A stretch of DNA of 59,027 nucleotides from Prorocentrum cordatum (GCA_963575745.1 CAUYUJ010001409.1:42501-101527), one strand, 5' to 3'. Positions 30,240 to 41,295 are shown, numbered from the stretch's first letter. Program-made: numbers and translations. The notes: generated by a model not told the origin, from the letters alone.

Positions 30240-31432
30240 GGCGCCCGCAAGGCACGCTCCTCACGCGCCTTGCGTCGTTCTTTGCTGATGGCGGCCTCCG
30301 CCTTCATCTGATCTGCGATGTATTCGAGCAGCTTCGGAGAGATGCACAAGTTGGCCTTGGAGACCCCCGCGCCCAAGAAGTAGCTCGTCTCGGCCATGCT
30401 GACGGCGGTGGCCGTCGCGGCGCTCCTGGCTCCAGACTTGGCCTTGGGCGCGGCAGCCGCCGGGGGCGCCGAGCGAGACTCGTACACCCGTTCCTCCAGC
30501 AGCTGAAGCTGACGCGCGACGACCTCGAAGGACGCCATCTCCGCCACCTGCAGTTGGTCGTAGACCACGGCGAGGTCTAAGACCCGACAGAGGGTCTCAT
30601 GGAGCTTGGCGTACTCGTCGTCGTCGGCCAGGGCCATGGCCGTGAGCCACCGCTGATGCCACGCGGTGGGCGTCCCCGCCATGGTTGACATAAAGGACAA
30701 GCACCAGAGAAGAGCACGCGGGCCCTGGATGGGCCAGCCCACCACCTCGGTCTCTGAGAGGCCGTTCACCGTCTCGCCGAACCTCCGCTCGCGCTCGCCC
30801 CGCTGGTTGATCGCCATCGGCAGCACCCTGAAGTCGCCAGCAGGAACGGGAAGAGCATCGACCGCGAGAGCGCCACCAGCCGCAGCTCCAGGCACAGGCG
30901 CCAGCGGCGGCGCCGCGGCAGGGCCAGGTGGCACGGGCCCCAGAGCGGCGGCCAGCGCCGCAACTCCAGGGGCGGCCCCCGGCGGGACGGGAGCAGCAGG
31001 ACCATCCGCAGGTGGTAGGGCGAGAGGCGGCGCAGGCGGGGCGGCGGCCGCAGCTGCTGGGTCCGCCAGCGGGAAGGGCCCTGGAGGCGCGCCTGCAGCG
31101 TTGCCCGCCGCGAGAGCCAGAAGAAGAGGGTCCGCTGGCATCGGGTACCCCGCGGCCACGGAGCGACCCACGGCAGCCCACAGCTCCGCGGCCGTCGGCA
31201 AGCGTCTGAATCGATGCACTGCGGCGCCGACCAGCGCAGCAGGCGCGTCGCCCTGTCCAGCCAACGGCAGCACGGCCCGCACGTCGGGCCCCACCACGAT
31301 CGGCTCATCGTAGTCGTCGAAGTCGGGCGTGACGACATACGCGAACCCCGCCGAGACCCCGAGCACTAAGCGCTCGTGCCACAAAGCCACACCTCCCACG
31401 CGGTAGCGAATAGCGTGGAAGCCTCCCGCCAT
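30236..31432 (-). CDS. Gag-like protein of the YR retroelement
   Basis: 398 residues from ATG 31432, overlapping the upstream ORF as TGATG. A globular N-terminus (about 1-95) is followed by an Ala/Pro-rich linker (about 110-195) and a second helical domain (about 200-310; WPIQGPRALLWCLSFM, HETLCRVLDLAVVYDQLQVA). A basic C-terminus ends with KERRKAREERALRAP. I see no zinc knuckle. Position ahead of RT in this element suggests a nucleocapsid role; sequence alone does not prove it. Confidence 0.7.
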   Translation of the reverse strand: MAGGFHAIRYRVGGVALWHERLVLGVSAGFAYVVTPDFDDYDEPIVVGPDVRAVLPLAGQGDAPAALVGAAVHRFRRLPTAAELWAAVGRSVAAGYPMPADPLLLALAAGNAAGAPPGPFPLADPAAAAAAPPAPPLALPPADGPAAPVPPGAAPGVAALAAALGPVPPGPAAAPPLAPVPGAAAGGALAVDALPVPAGDFRVLPMAINQRGERERRFGETVNGLSETEVVGWPIQGPRALLWCLSFMSTMAGTPTAWHQRWLTAMALADDDEYAKLHETLCRVLDLAVVYDQLQVAEMASFEVVARQLQLLEERVYESRSAPPAAAAPKAKSGARSAATATAVSMAETSYFLGAGVSKANLCISPKLLEYIADQMKAEAAISKERRKAREERALRAP

Positions 31433-31896
31433 CACTGAAGTGCTGGGGCTCGGCGGCGAGCAAGCCTCACCTGCTCGGCAGCGAGCGCGTCGATGTCGAT
31501 CACCTCCGTGGGCAGCTCACTACCCGTGGGCTCGAGCGGCGGAGCAAGTGCACGACGAGCCGCGAGGACGCCTGCACCAGCGCCGACGGCGAGCCCGACC
31601 GTGCAGGCGGCCACAGCGTACGCCGCCACGATGCCCGCGCACGAGGGCTCGACCACCTGCCCGCCCGCGCCCGCGCACACGCAGGATGGGCAGGAGAGGG
31701 TCGGCGGCGCGGGACACGCCAAATGTGGGGAGCAAGACCCGCAGCTGGGAGCCGAAGCGCGGGCCACCAGCGAGGCCCCCAGTGCCTGCGCCCCGAACCT
31801 CAGGACGTCCGCAGCATGGTGGGCGAGGTCCTGCATTCCTGGGCAAGACACCTGAGAAGCTTGAGAATGGAAGTGCGGCCCGAAAGAGAGCCACAA
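31432..31896 (-). CDS. Small membrane-segment ORF upstream of gag
   Basis: A 154-codon frame whose first residues are translated from terminal repeat A1. It has a Cys-rich stretch (CGSCSPHLACPAPPTLSCPS), then one strong hydrophobic helix (about residues 95-120, CAGIVAAYAVAACTVGLAVG) with a basic flank (LAARR), and an acidic C-terminus. It ends in a TGATG overlap with the gag-like ORF, supporting a real, coupled reading frame. Function unknown; the true start is uncertain. Confidence 0.5.
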   Translation of the reverse strand: MWLSFGPHFHSQASQVSCPGMQDLAHHAADVLRFGAQALGASLVARASAPSCGSCSPHLACPAPPTLSCPSCVCAGAGGQVVEPSCAGIVAAYAVAACTVGLAVGAGAGVLAARRALAPPLEPTGSELPTEVIDIDALAAEQVRLARRRAPALQ

Positions 31897-31914
31897 AAAG
31901 CCGCGGGCAGCAAT

Positions 31915-31917
<3 letters not shown>
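31854..31917 (-). repeat. Terminal repeat A1 (64 bp)
   Basis: 5' terminal repeat of the YR element, 63/64 identical to A2. Its outer edge (31917) runs directly into (ATG)n. Confidence 0.93.
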
Positions 31918-31945
<28 letters not shown>

Positions 31946-32120
31946 CGATGCTGATGAAAATGATGATGGTGATGATGATGCTGATGCTGCTGCTGATGAT
32001 GATGCTGTTGCTGATGCTGATGCTGCTGATGATGATGCTGTTGCTAATGCTGATGCTGCTGATGATGATGCTGATTATGATGGCAATGATGCTGATGACT
32101 GCTGATGATGATGAGAAGAC
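31918..32120. repeat. (ATG)n microsatellite
   Basis: ATG/CTG trinucleotide repeats abutting terminal repeat A1. Confidence 0.95.
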
Positions 32121-32371
32121 AGAGCGAGAAGGAAGCGAGAACGAAGGCAATGACGACAACGAACGGTTAAAGAGTCGACCACCAGAGGAAGGGTGCGACG
32201 TGAGGAGGCCACACCCCTGAGCACTCTGGTGCCCTCGGGAGCTGGCAATCGAGACTTGACAATTCTTGGCCGAGCAGGTGCCGCGACCGACTAGGTGCTG
32301 ACCTCACCCTTGCCCGGAGTGACGGACAGTGGCTCAACGAGTATTCGGGTAAACAAACAATCATAACATCA

Positions 32372-32519
32372 GGTCGGGTATGTCCGCCGACATGCGGATT
32401 TTGGAGGAAAGAACAGTCAGAATATGCTCTAACTTCGTCAAACACAATAGAAAGATAGTCCCTTGACTATTTTGAGAACTATGTTTGAATCGTCCTCCTG
32501 TAGAGGGACATGCCCGACG
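32372..32519. repeat. MITE-like element with GTCGGG termini
   Basis: The left end GTCGGGTATGTCC and right end GGACATGCCCGAC are inverted repeats about 148 bp apart, with an AT-rich interior (GACTATTTTGAGAACTA). The right end matches 40703-40734; single termini occur at 1303 and 35241. Confidence 0.75.
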
Positions 32520-32549
32520 TAATTAAAAACCAGAGGCGGCGTCCTGGGG

Positions 32550-32720
32550 TGTGTGTAGTCAGATACGCATTCACCCCTGGGGGTCCCGGGGCCTCCGGAA
32601 GTACGAAGACAGGCCAAGAGTGCCCCGAGAGGCCCCCGAGACGGTCCAAGAGGGCCACCCCTACCGCATCGCCAACTGTCGGTCCGAGACGCTTTCGCGC
32701 CCCCCAGACTGACCAAAAGG
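32550..32720. repeat. Degenerate CCAAGAGGCC minisatellite
   Basis: CCAAGAGTGCCCCGAGAGGCC and GACGGTCCAAGAGGGCC units resemble those in 19640-20240. Confidence 0.6.
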
Positions 32721-32814
32721 CCCGCCAAGACAGAGAGGAGGCGAAGCCCACGCTTCCCGCTCGCTCCAGCGGGCCTCCTCTGCCGGGAGAGCGCGGTGGC
32801 CCGCGTGGGGGAGA

Positions 32815-33395
32815 AGGCGGAGGAGGAGGAGGAGGAGAAGGAGGAGGAGGAGGCGGAGGACGAGAAGGAGGAGGAGGAGGGCGGAGGAGGGGGAGGAGGA
32901 GGAGGAGGAGGCGGAGGAGGGGCGAGGAGGGCGGAGGAGGAGGGCGGAGGAGGAGGGCGGAGGAGGGCGGAGGAGGGAGGGCGGAGGAGGAGGAGGAGGA
33001 GGAGGAGGAGGAGGAGGAGGAGGAGGGCGGAGGGAGGAGGCGGAGGAGCAGCGCCGATCCTCTGCTCTCCAGGCGCGGGCGCGTTCGCGCGCGCGTCCGC
33101 GGGGGGCTTCGCCGCCCACCGGCTCACCGCGGGCCCGCTGGCCAGAGGGTCGCGGCGCGGAGGCGGCCACCAGAAGACGCTCCTGCGGGGGGAGGCTGCG
33201 GGGAGACAGGGGGGGCGTGGAGGAGGACGGCGACGACGACGAGTACGGGGTGCGCGTGTGGAGTTGTTTTTCCAGCAGTTTCATTTCTCACGTGGTGAGG
33301 TGGGTGCGCGTGTGGAGGAGGAGGAGGAGGAGGAGGAGGAGGAGGAGGAGGAGGAGGAGGAGGAGGAGAGGAGGAGGAGGAGGGAGGAGGACGGC
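32815..33395. repeat. (GGA)n tracts with GC-rich interval
   Basis: GGA repeats at about 32815-33035 and 33310-33395. The Glu/Arg/Gly-rich frames are artefacts. Confidence 0.93.
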
Positions 33396-35240
33396 GAGGA
33401 TGACGAGTACGGGGTGCGCGTGCGTGGGAGGAGGGGGCGGGGGCACGGAGGCGGCCAAGGAGACGAGGGGGGCCAGCAGCAGGAACGGGTTGGGGGGGGG
33501 CGGCGGGGACGGGGGCGAGGAGGGCGGCGATGGACGAGGGGCGGGGTGCGGGGTGGGGTGGGCAGGAGGAGGGGGGGGGAGAAAGGGCGGGGACGATGCG
33601 GGGATTGAGGGGGGGCCAAGCGCAAGGGGAAGGCTGGAAGGTATTTCTTCGCGGCACCCGCCGAACAACAACGACGAGGAGAAGGAGGAGGAGGAAGACG
33701 AGGAGAAGGAGGACGAGGAGGAGCAAGGATGCACGACGGGAAGAAGAGCAGGAGGAAAACGGGGGGAGTTCATTCCTCGCGCCGAAAGAAAGGGGGGGGA
33801 GCAAGAGTAAAGGCCTCCTGCGGTTGCGTACGCTCTGGCTGCACTCTCCCTCGAGCACGTCAACCATGGGACGCATGTGCTGGCACCATCGCGCAGGACG
33901 ACGACGAGTTCGGGCGAGTGCGATGGCGCTGATAGCACACTGATAGCACTCGCCTGGTTGGGCGCACACTGATAGCGCTCGCCTGGTTGGGTGGCACTGC
34001 GGCACGCAGGTCAATTACACAAAAGCGGCTGGGCGGAATTGCGGAAGCAGGAGGAGGAACGAGGATGGACGGACCTCCACTGGAGAAATTTCAACTGATG
34101 CAAACAGGCTGCGACATCCAAATGATAGCATGATTCCGGCTGCCGAGCACATGGAACACCCGGGGGGCAAGGATTTACAAGCTGTGGCAAGATCAAGCAA
34201 GAGCTGATCAGAATACTTGGGACAGCTTGGGTGAATCCCACCAGTCCTCTGGGCTGAGGTGGTTACGTGAGGCCGTTCCTCCTCCACGTGTCTGCTGCTT
34301 CCCCTTTCGGAGAGGGACTTATCTCGGTTCTCATTGATAAACATCCCCTCCCCAACCCGACCAGCACAAACCAGGAACAACACCAGCCCCCAACCATACC
34401 CGTCAAAAAACGAACAATACAAAATACGCGTTGTGGCAAAACCTTGACCCAAGTGCAGGCGCCCCACAAGCACATCGCATTGGTTTGGACAGGGACGAAG
34501 AGGGGGAGCACATTGCCCTTCGTGTGCAGGCACACCACAAGTGTCAAAAACAGTGCAAAGGCACGCTGCGGCAAAATCCGCCGACCCCCGCTTGCTGGGG
34601 ATGAGAAGACGTGTGACATGGTTGGCTACCCCCCTTCCCTCTTTCCTCCTCCCCTGGGGTCCACAATGCCGTTTGCGAGGGGGGGGGGGAGGAGGCCTGG
34701 AGGGGGTGGGGGGGGGGGGGCGGACGAGCGGGAGGGGGCAGTGGAGGAACGAGCTCCTGGACGCATCCCCGGTGCCCCTGGAGGCTCTCCTGAGACCCCT
34801 GACGCCTCAAGACAGCATCAGACGGCCTAAACGAAGCGCCAAGACAGTCAACGAAAGCGCCGACATGGCCCACGGCGGTCCCACGGTGATCCAGGCAGGC
34901 GTCGCGACGGCCCACGACTGCACCCAGGACGGAGGCAGAGTACTTCCAGAGGACCGCCGAGGAGCCCCAATGAAGCGAAAATCGTCGCCCTCCCAGGAAG
35001 ACACGTTCTGTTTCAGCAGGCTCGCCTGTTGCGTCTGGCGAGCGTCCAGGACGGCCCAAAGGTGGGAACAGGGAAAGGCGGCACCAACACCAACAGGGCG
35101 AGGAGATGCGAGGAGGCAAGAGGGAACTCCCTGGTGGTGTGGTCCCCCCCTCTCGCTCGAGACATCCCCAGCCTCCAGCTCGGAGAGGCATCGTGGACCT
35201 CCTCGCTGGCGGTGGGCCCCCTGGTGGTGTTGGTATTCGG
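33396..35240. other. No gene recognised
   Basis: A 172-codon minus-strand frame (34015-34533) is open but carries no motif. Positions 34430-34580 contain two related GCG(T/C)TG(T/C)GGCAAAA strings. A similar TTGCGGCAGAATC occurs at 44280, so part of this is dispersed repeat. Confidence 0.35.
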
Positions 35241-35300
35241 TCGGGCCTGTCCCCGTACAGGGGGATGTTCGACGAAACATAAAAAATAATTATGCTACCG
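35241..35300. repeat. GTCGGGC-family MITE terminus
   Basis: GTCGGGCCTGTCCCCGTACA, then GGGGGATGTTCGACGAAA, closely matching 1303-1345. Confidence 0.65.
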
Positions 35301-35439
35301 AGGAACCCCACATACTGTTTTTATCTCTCTTGTGTTTGTATACCAAACACTTGCGCACTCCCTTGAGGTGCCGAAAAAGTGTCACGCCTGCCACGTTTTC
35401 CGACCCCGGGGCGGATAGCGCTCCGCCGTGCTCCTCTCA

Positions 35440-35740
35440 ACCCCTCCTCCTCCTCCTCCTCCTCCTCCTCCTCCTCCTCCTCCTCCTCCTCCTCCTCCTC
35501 CTCCTCCTCCTCCTCCTCCCAAGTCCTCCGCACATGCTTGCTCAATTCTTATTATTTTCAGGTCGATACCATCATCGTATCAAACCCTCCGCACTCCTCT
35601 CACATCCTCCTCCGCACAACTCCTCCGCACTCCTCCTCTCTCCCTCCTCCTCCTCCTCCCTCCTCCTTCCTCTCCTCCTCCTCCTCCTTTCCTCCTCCTC
35701 CCTATCGTCCTCCTCCCCCTCCTCCTCCTCCGCTCCTCCT
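35440..35740. repeat. (CCT)n microsatellites
   Basis: Pure CCT at about 35440-35520, then imperfect tracts to about 35740. Confidence 0.92.
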
Positions 35741-36495
35741 CGACAACTGCATGGCTTTCAATACTCATTGCCCGTCCCACGTTCTGCTCCCAGGATGTAC
35801 CAAGATCGTTTCAAGATGGCCCACATACCCCACGAGATTGCCCAAGACGGCCCCAAGAGAGCCCCAGAAGGTGGCCCCGGGAGGCCACAAGATGGTCCAC
35901 GAAAGTTCCAAAACTGCCCCGTCATAGCCACGATATGGCTTAGCCCAGGAAGCCGGCAGCAGAGGGCGCAGCCCTTCAGGTACTGCAAGTGATGCCATGA
36001 GGGACCCTGGTCGTTCATAATCACATTCACAAGAGACAAGCGCTTAGCCCAAGCATATGCTTCCTGTGGAGAGATTTCGTCTTTCCCCAGTCAAAATCCG
36101 ACAGCAAACCCTGCTTACCTCCAGCGCTTCGCGTACAATTTACCTACAATATGCTGCTGTCTGCACACTCGTGAAATATGTTCAAGTCAACCCTCGCAAA
36201 AGCAACTTGTTCCGGGGTCTTGGCGCCGCTCATCAAAAGCCACCCGTTTCGGAGTCTCGGCGCCGCTTTGCGATGCGCTGCGCTGGTGCCCTCCAGCTCG
36301 CTTGGCCTCTGCCCGAACTGAATGACCACTGCAAAACCGAATGCTAGACACAGCAGCAGAGCATCTTCCAGAGCTACATGACAAGAAAGAAACGTCAGCG
36401 AAAATTCTCGTGATGACAAGTGCACCAGCGTGGTCATGCGAGGCTTGCTTCTGCGAGTGAAAGCACTGCGGGAGCTTTGCGGCCCCTTTCACCCA
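35741..36495. other. No supported gene; weak minus-strand frames
   Basis: Minus-strand frames at 36144-36437 and 36187-36480 have mixed composition and could hold a terminal exon of the hypothetical gene at 37.3-37.95 kb, but no motif decides between them. A duplicated CTTGGCGCCGCT/CTCGGCGCCGCT lies at 36218-36268. Confidence 0.3.
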
Positions 36496-36499
36496 TAGA

Positions 36500-36750
<251 letters not shown>

Positions 36751-36759
36751 GGAGGGGCA

Positions 36760-36961
36760 GACAGCGCGAGGGGAAGAGACGGGGGGTGGTTGTGAGGGAG
36801 GGAGGGAGGGAGGAAGGAAGGGACTCCGATGCATCTCCCTCGGAGCTCCGCTCGGCGCAGAGAAAAACGCAAGCGCGCGTCGCCGCTGCCGTGCCCAGGG
36901 CGTGTGTCTCCTTATCGTGCTCCTTTTCCTCCCCCATGTTCTGATGATGGATTCTTTTCCT
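36760..36961. repeat. 200-bp direct duplication, copy 1
   Basis: Nearly identical to 37080-37281, at an offset of exactly 320 bp. It begins GACAGCGCGAGGGG and ends CCCATGTTCTGATGATGGATTC-like sequence. Confidence 0.93.
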
Positions 36962-37079
36962 CCCCTCCCCTCCTCTTTCCCCCTCCTCCTCCAGCTGGCC
37001 GTCCCTTCGGCGAAAAGCCTCCGGGCGGCCCGGCCCCTTCGACGTAAAATCTTCGGGGTCAGCGGCGGGCGCTAATTAA

Positions 37080-37281
37080 GACAGCGCGAGGGGAAGAGAC
37101 GGGGGGTGGTTGTGAGGGAGGGAGGGAGGGAGGAAGGAAGGGACTCCGATGCATCTCCCTCGGAGCTCCGCTCGGCGCAGAGAAAAACGCAAGCGCGCGT
37201 CGCCGCTGCCGTGGCCAGGGCGTGTGTCTCCTCATCGTGCTCCTTTCCCTCTCCCATGTTCTGATGATGGATTCTTCTCCT
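37080..37281. repeat. 200-bp direct duplication, copy 2
   Basis: Second copy, about 200 bp with few substitutions. It continues into TTCCCCGCAG, a pyrimidine-AG that resembles a plus-strand splice acceptor. Confidence 0.93.
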
Positions 37282-37289
37282 CCCTTCCC

Positions 37290-37950
37290 CGCAGTGACAG
37301 CATGGACTCCCGCAGTGCCCGCGACTTTATGCGAGGGGTGCCAGTGGAACGGACGGACGTAGCAAGCATAACTGCTGGAGACCGCTGAGGGGTGAAGGCC
37401 TGCATGGGCGTGGCCATCATGGGCGTGGCCTGCATGGGCGCAGCCCCCGCGGGCGCAGCACACGTAGCGCATGGGGACTGCGGGTTACCGCCCGCGCTGC
37501 TAGCATCAGCGACTCGCCGAACCTTCGCTGGCGCCGGGCCGTCTTCTGTCGCCACCGTCCCAACAAACTCCGAAGGGGTGCCTCTGGGAAACCCGCCCGA
37601 GGCAGGGTTTTGCAAGTACATTACCAAGCACTCCCTCCTGTCATCATCGTTCGCTCCTTTACTCAGCTCATCGTAGCGGATGAGAAGCGTATCAGGCCAC
37701 CAGTTTGTCAGCTGGCGGTGGTAAGCTTTAAACGCGCCTTTAACCAGAGCGCCCCCTTGGTCGCTCATTCGGACCAAACGTAAACCTGTCAGACTGATCT
37801 CGAAACCGCTCTCAACCATAAAAGTCTTCAGCTGCAAACACGAAGGCGGCAGCTCGGCGATAGCCCACTTGGGAGGCATCTCGTTGAAAGGGAATCTACG
37901 CCGCACAAGTGCAGAGGCCCCGGCGGCGCGGCGTGGGAGCCAAAACGTGT
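37290..37950 (-). CDS. Hypothetical protein exon
   Basis: I do not recognise this protein. The minus-strand frame is open from about 37950, with a first in-frame ATG at 37879 (MPPKWAIAELPPSCLQLKTF). It encodes a compositionally ordinary globular segment to about residue 105 (ISLTGLRLVRMSDQGGALVK, YHRQLTNWWPDTLLIRYDEL, RRECLVMYLQNP), then a low-complexity Ala/Pro/Met linker with ATPMMATPMQAF. Below about 37290 the frame enters the duplicated 200-bp repeat, so the coding part probably ends at a splice site near there. Mixed composition and absence of simple repeats set it apart from its surroundings. Confidence 0.5.
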
Positions 37951-38004
37951 TGTGCGTTCAACTCGAGCCAGAATGTTTACAGTCCTGCTGTTGAGGGAGT
38001 GTCA

Positions 38005-40080
38005 CGCCAGGCATGCCCTGCGCAAGGATCCGCATAGACGCCGCGCTCGGGGACCACCCCCTGCGCACCCACTCTGGTGTCGGGAAAGTGCCACGCCTGC
38101 TATGCTCTGCGCCATGGCCCGCATAAACGCCGCGCTCGGGGACCACCCCCTGCGCACCCCGTATGGTGTCGAGAAAAGGCCACGCCTGCTATGCCCTGCG
38201 CCATGGCCCGCATAGACGCCGCGCTCGGGGACCACCCCCATGCGCACCCCCTCTGGTGTCGAGAAAGTGCCACGCCTGCTATGCCCTGCGCCATGGCCCG
38301 CATAGACGCCGCGCTCGGGGACCACCCCCTGCGCACCCCCTCTGGTGTCGAGAAAGTGCCACGCCTGCTATTCCCTACGCCATGGCCCGCATAGACGCCG
38401 CGCTCGGCGCGTCACCACGCACCCCCTGCGCACCCCCTATGGTGTCGAGAATATGCCACGCCTGCTATGCCCTGCGCCATGGCCCGCATAGACGCCGCGC
38501 TCGGGGACCACCCCCTGCGCACCCCCTATGGTGTCGAGAAATGCCACGCCTGCTATGCCCTGCGCCATGGCCCGCATAGACGCCGCGCTCGGGGACCACC
38601 CCCTGCGCACCCCCATATGGTGTCGAGAAATGCCACGCCTGCTATGCCCTGCGCCATGGCCCGCATAGACGCCGCGCTCGGGGACCACCCCCTGCGCACC
38701 CCCATATGGTGTCGAGAAAGTGCCACGCCTGCTATGCCCATGCGCCATGGCCCGCATAGACGCCGCGCTCGGGGACCACCCCCTGCGCACCCCCTATGGT
38801 GTCGAGAAATGCCACGCCTGCTATGCCCTGCGCCATGGCCCGCATAGACGCCGCGCTCGGGGGCCCGCTATCGAGAAAGACGCTGTATGCCCTGCGCCAT
38901 GGCCCGCATCGGGGACCACCCCCTGCGCACCCCCTCTGGTGTCGAGAAAGTGCCACGCCTGCTATGCCCTGCGCCATGGCCCGCATAGACGCCGCGCTCG
39001 ACCACCCCCTGCGCCCCCTCTGGTGTGCCTGCTATTCCCACGCCATGGCCCGCACGCCGCGCTCTGCTATCACCCCCTCCTATGCTCTCGAGAAGAGGGC
39101 CACGCCGCTATGCCTGCGCCATGGGCCGCATAGACGCCGCGCTCGGGGACCACCCCTGCGCACCCCCCTATGGTGTCGAGAATATGCCACGCCTGCTAGG
39201 CCCTGCGCCATTGCCCGCATAGACGCCGCGCTCGGGGACCACCCCTGCGCACCCCCTATGGTGTCGATAAAATGTCACGCCTGTTATGCCCTGCGCCATG
39301 GCCCGCATAGACGCCGCGCTCGGGGACCACCCCCTGCGCACCCCCTATGGTGTCGAGAACGTGCCACGCCTGCTATGCCCTGCGCCATGGCCCGCATAGA
39401 CGCCGCGCTCGGGGACCACCCCTGCGCACCCCCCTATGGTGTGGAGAAAATCCCACGCCTGCTATGCCTTACGCCATGGCCCGCATAGACGCCGCGCTCG
39501 GGGACCACCCCCTGCGCACCCCCTATGGTGTCGAGAAAGATGCCACGCCTGCTATGCCCTGCGCCATGGCCCGCATAGACGCCGCGCTCGGGGACCACCC
39601 CCTGCGCACCCCCTATGGTGTCGAGAAAGTGCCACGCCTGCTATGCCCTGCGCCATGGCCCGCATAGACGCCGCGCTCGGGGACCACCCCCTGCGCACCC
39701 CCTGGTGTCGAGAAAGTGCCACGCCTGCTATGCCCTACGCCATGGCCCGCATAGACGCCGCGCTCGGGGACCACCCCCTGCGCACCCCCTACGGTGTCGA
39801 GAAAGTGCCACGCCTGCTATTCCCTACGCCATGGCCCGCATAGACGCCGCGCTCGGGGACCACCCCCTGCGCACCCCCTACGGTGTCGAGAAAGTGCCAC
39901 GCCTGCTATGTCGTGCACAACTAAGGCGGATAGGGAGACCACCCCCTGCGCACCCCCTATGGTGTCGAGAAAGTGTCACGCCTGCTATGCCCTGCACAAC
40001 CAAGGCGGATAGGGAGACCACCCCCTGCGCACCCCCTCTGGTGTCGAGAAAGTGCCACGCCTGCTATGCCTGGACGACTG
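38005..40080. repeat. 89-bp tandem array (array I)
   Basis: About 23 head-to-tail units, each with CCACGCCTGCTATGCCCTGC, GCCATGGCCCGCATAGACGC, GCTCGGGGACCACC and GGTGTCGAGAAA. GCATAGACG recurs at 38210, 38300 and 38389, giving an 89-bp period with 1-bp variations. A scrambled, shortened zone lies at about 38860-39120. The last three units replace the centre with a GGCGGATAGGGAGACC variant. The period is not a multiple of 3, so apparent proteins are not real. Confidence 0.95.
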
Positions 40081-40089
40081 ACACGGATG

Positions 40090-40610
40090 GTATTGTGTGG
40101 TGTGGTGTGGTGTGGTGTGGTGTGGTGCGGTGTGGTGTGGTGTGGTGTGGTATGGTGTGGTGTGGTGTGGTGTGACGTGGTGTGGTGTGGCGTGGTGTGG
40201 TGTGGTGCGATGTGGTGTGGTGTGGTGTGGTGTGTGTACGAGCGAGAAGGAGGAGGTGAGGTGGGAACGCGGGATGGTGTTGTGTGGTGTAGTGTGGTGT
40301 GGTGTGGTGTGGTGTGGTGTGGTGTGATGTGTGTGTGTGTGTGGTATGGTATGGTGTGGTGTGGTGTGGTGTGATGTGACGGATGGCGTGGTGTGGTGTG
40401 TGTACGAGTGAGAAGGAGGAGGTGAGGAGAAGAAACGCGGGTGCGACGCGGGTGTAGAGAAAATCAGAACCGTGTGTGTGTGGTATGGTATGGTGTGGTG
40501 TGGTGTGGTGTGATGTGACGGATGGCGTGGTGTGGTGTGTGTACGAGTGAGAAGGAGGAGGTGAGGAGAAGAAACGCGGGTGCGACGCGGGTGTAGAGAA
40601 AATCAGAACC
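40090..40610. repeat. (GTGTG)n tract with a 139-bp duplication
   Basis: GTGTGGTGTGG pentamer repeats to about 40380. The block ending GTGTAGAGAAAATCAGAACC is present twice, ending at 40471 and 40610, a 139-bp period. Confidence 0.93.
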
Positions 40611-40734
40611 CCACTTAGAATGTGGGGAATAAAAACAATCCCAAATGCCAAACAAATCCTCGAAACATGGTCCCCAGACTATTGTTTGACCATTTTTGAA
40701 TATTCCCCCTGTGGAGGGACATGCCCGACTTAGT
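40611..40734. repeat. GTCGGGC-family element, right part
   Basis: Ends GGAGGGACATGCCCGAC, preceded by an AT-rich interior (GACTATTGTTTGACCATTTT) like that at 32372-32519. The left terminus is not evident. Confidence 0.6.
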
Positions 40735-40791
40735 GTTGGTATCGCTTCTCTTCCCTCCGAAGAGGCTCCCGAGACTTTGGACGCCCGAAGT

Positions 40792-40972
40792 GGGTACGGA
40801 AAAAACGGGCACAATGCCCAACAACAAATGTTGTCCCAAACCAACAGCGGCCGCTGCTGGGCAGGCGGGCATCTGTCTCGAATTGACACAGGCCGCCGCG
40901 GCGTGGACGGCGAGTCCTGTTCAAAATGAACAAGACTTGCTGCTGGGCATTGTACCCACTCTTCCCGTACCC
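40792..40972. repeat. 181-bp foldback element
   Basis: The left end (40792-40822; GGTACGG...GGGCACAATGCCCA) and right end (40941-40972; TGGGCATTGTACCC...CCGTACC) are imperfect inverted repeats. The diverged copy is at 113-275. Confidence 0.8.
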
Positions 40973-41295
40973 CTCTCGCTCGTGCCGGGAGACCGCGCCC
41001 AGGCCCGCCCCATGCGTGCGCAGCCCGCGAGGGCCGCGGGGGCCTGCCCCCCCCCCGGGGCGGCCTCCCGGAGCGAGGCCCACGGGCGGCCCCCGTGGGC
41101 CCTCCCCCGGCCATCGCTCGGGCGTCCATCCCCCGTGCTGTTTTTTTGTGTTCGGTGTCGTGCGTGGCTTGTTTTTCCCAGCCATCCTGTGGTGTTGGGT
41201 CCTCGTTTTGAAGAGACGGTGCCCCGCGTTCCCGCCGCTCCCGCTCCTCCCCCCCCTCCTCTTTGCGTTTCACCCACCCAGCACACCGCTTCGTA
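40973..41295. other. No gene seen
   Basis: Contains a half-copy of the CCATCGCTCGGGCGTCCAT foldback motif near 41110. Otherwise unassigned GC-rich sequence. Confidence 0.4.

Larger units (their letters stand above)
25698..31917 (-). mobile_element. Tyrosine-recombinase retrotransposon (DIRS/Ngaro-type)
   Basis: Reading on the minus strand: repeat A1 (31917-31854), a membrane-segment ORF, a gag-like ORF, reverse transcriptase and RNase H, a tyrosine recombinase, a methyltransferase-like domain, then repeats B1, A2 and B2. Linking RT/RNase H to a tyrosine recombinase rather than a DDE integrase defines this class, which integrates through a circular DNA intermediate. A1 ... B1-A2-B2 is the split-direct-repeat layout of the Ngaro/PAT type. 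Frameshifts in RT and between RNase H and recombinase, and altered catalytic residues, indicate a dead or dying copy. The 3' boundary may lie in the gap. Confidence 0.88.
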
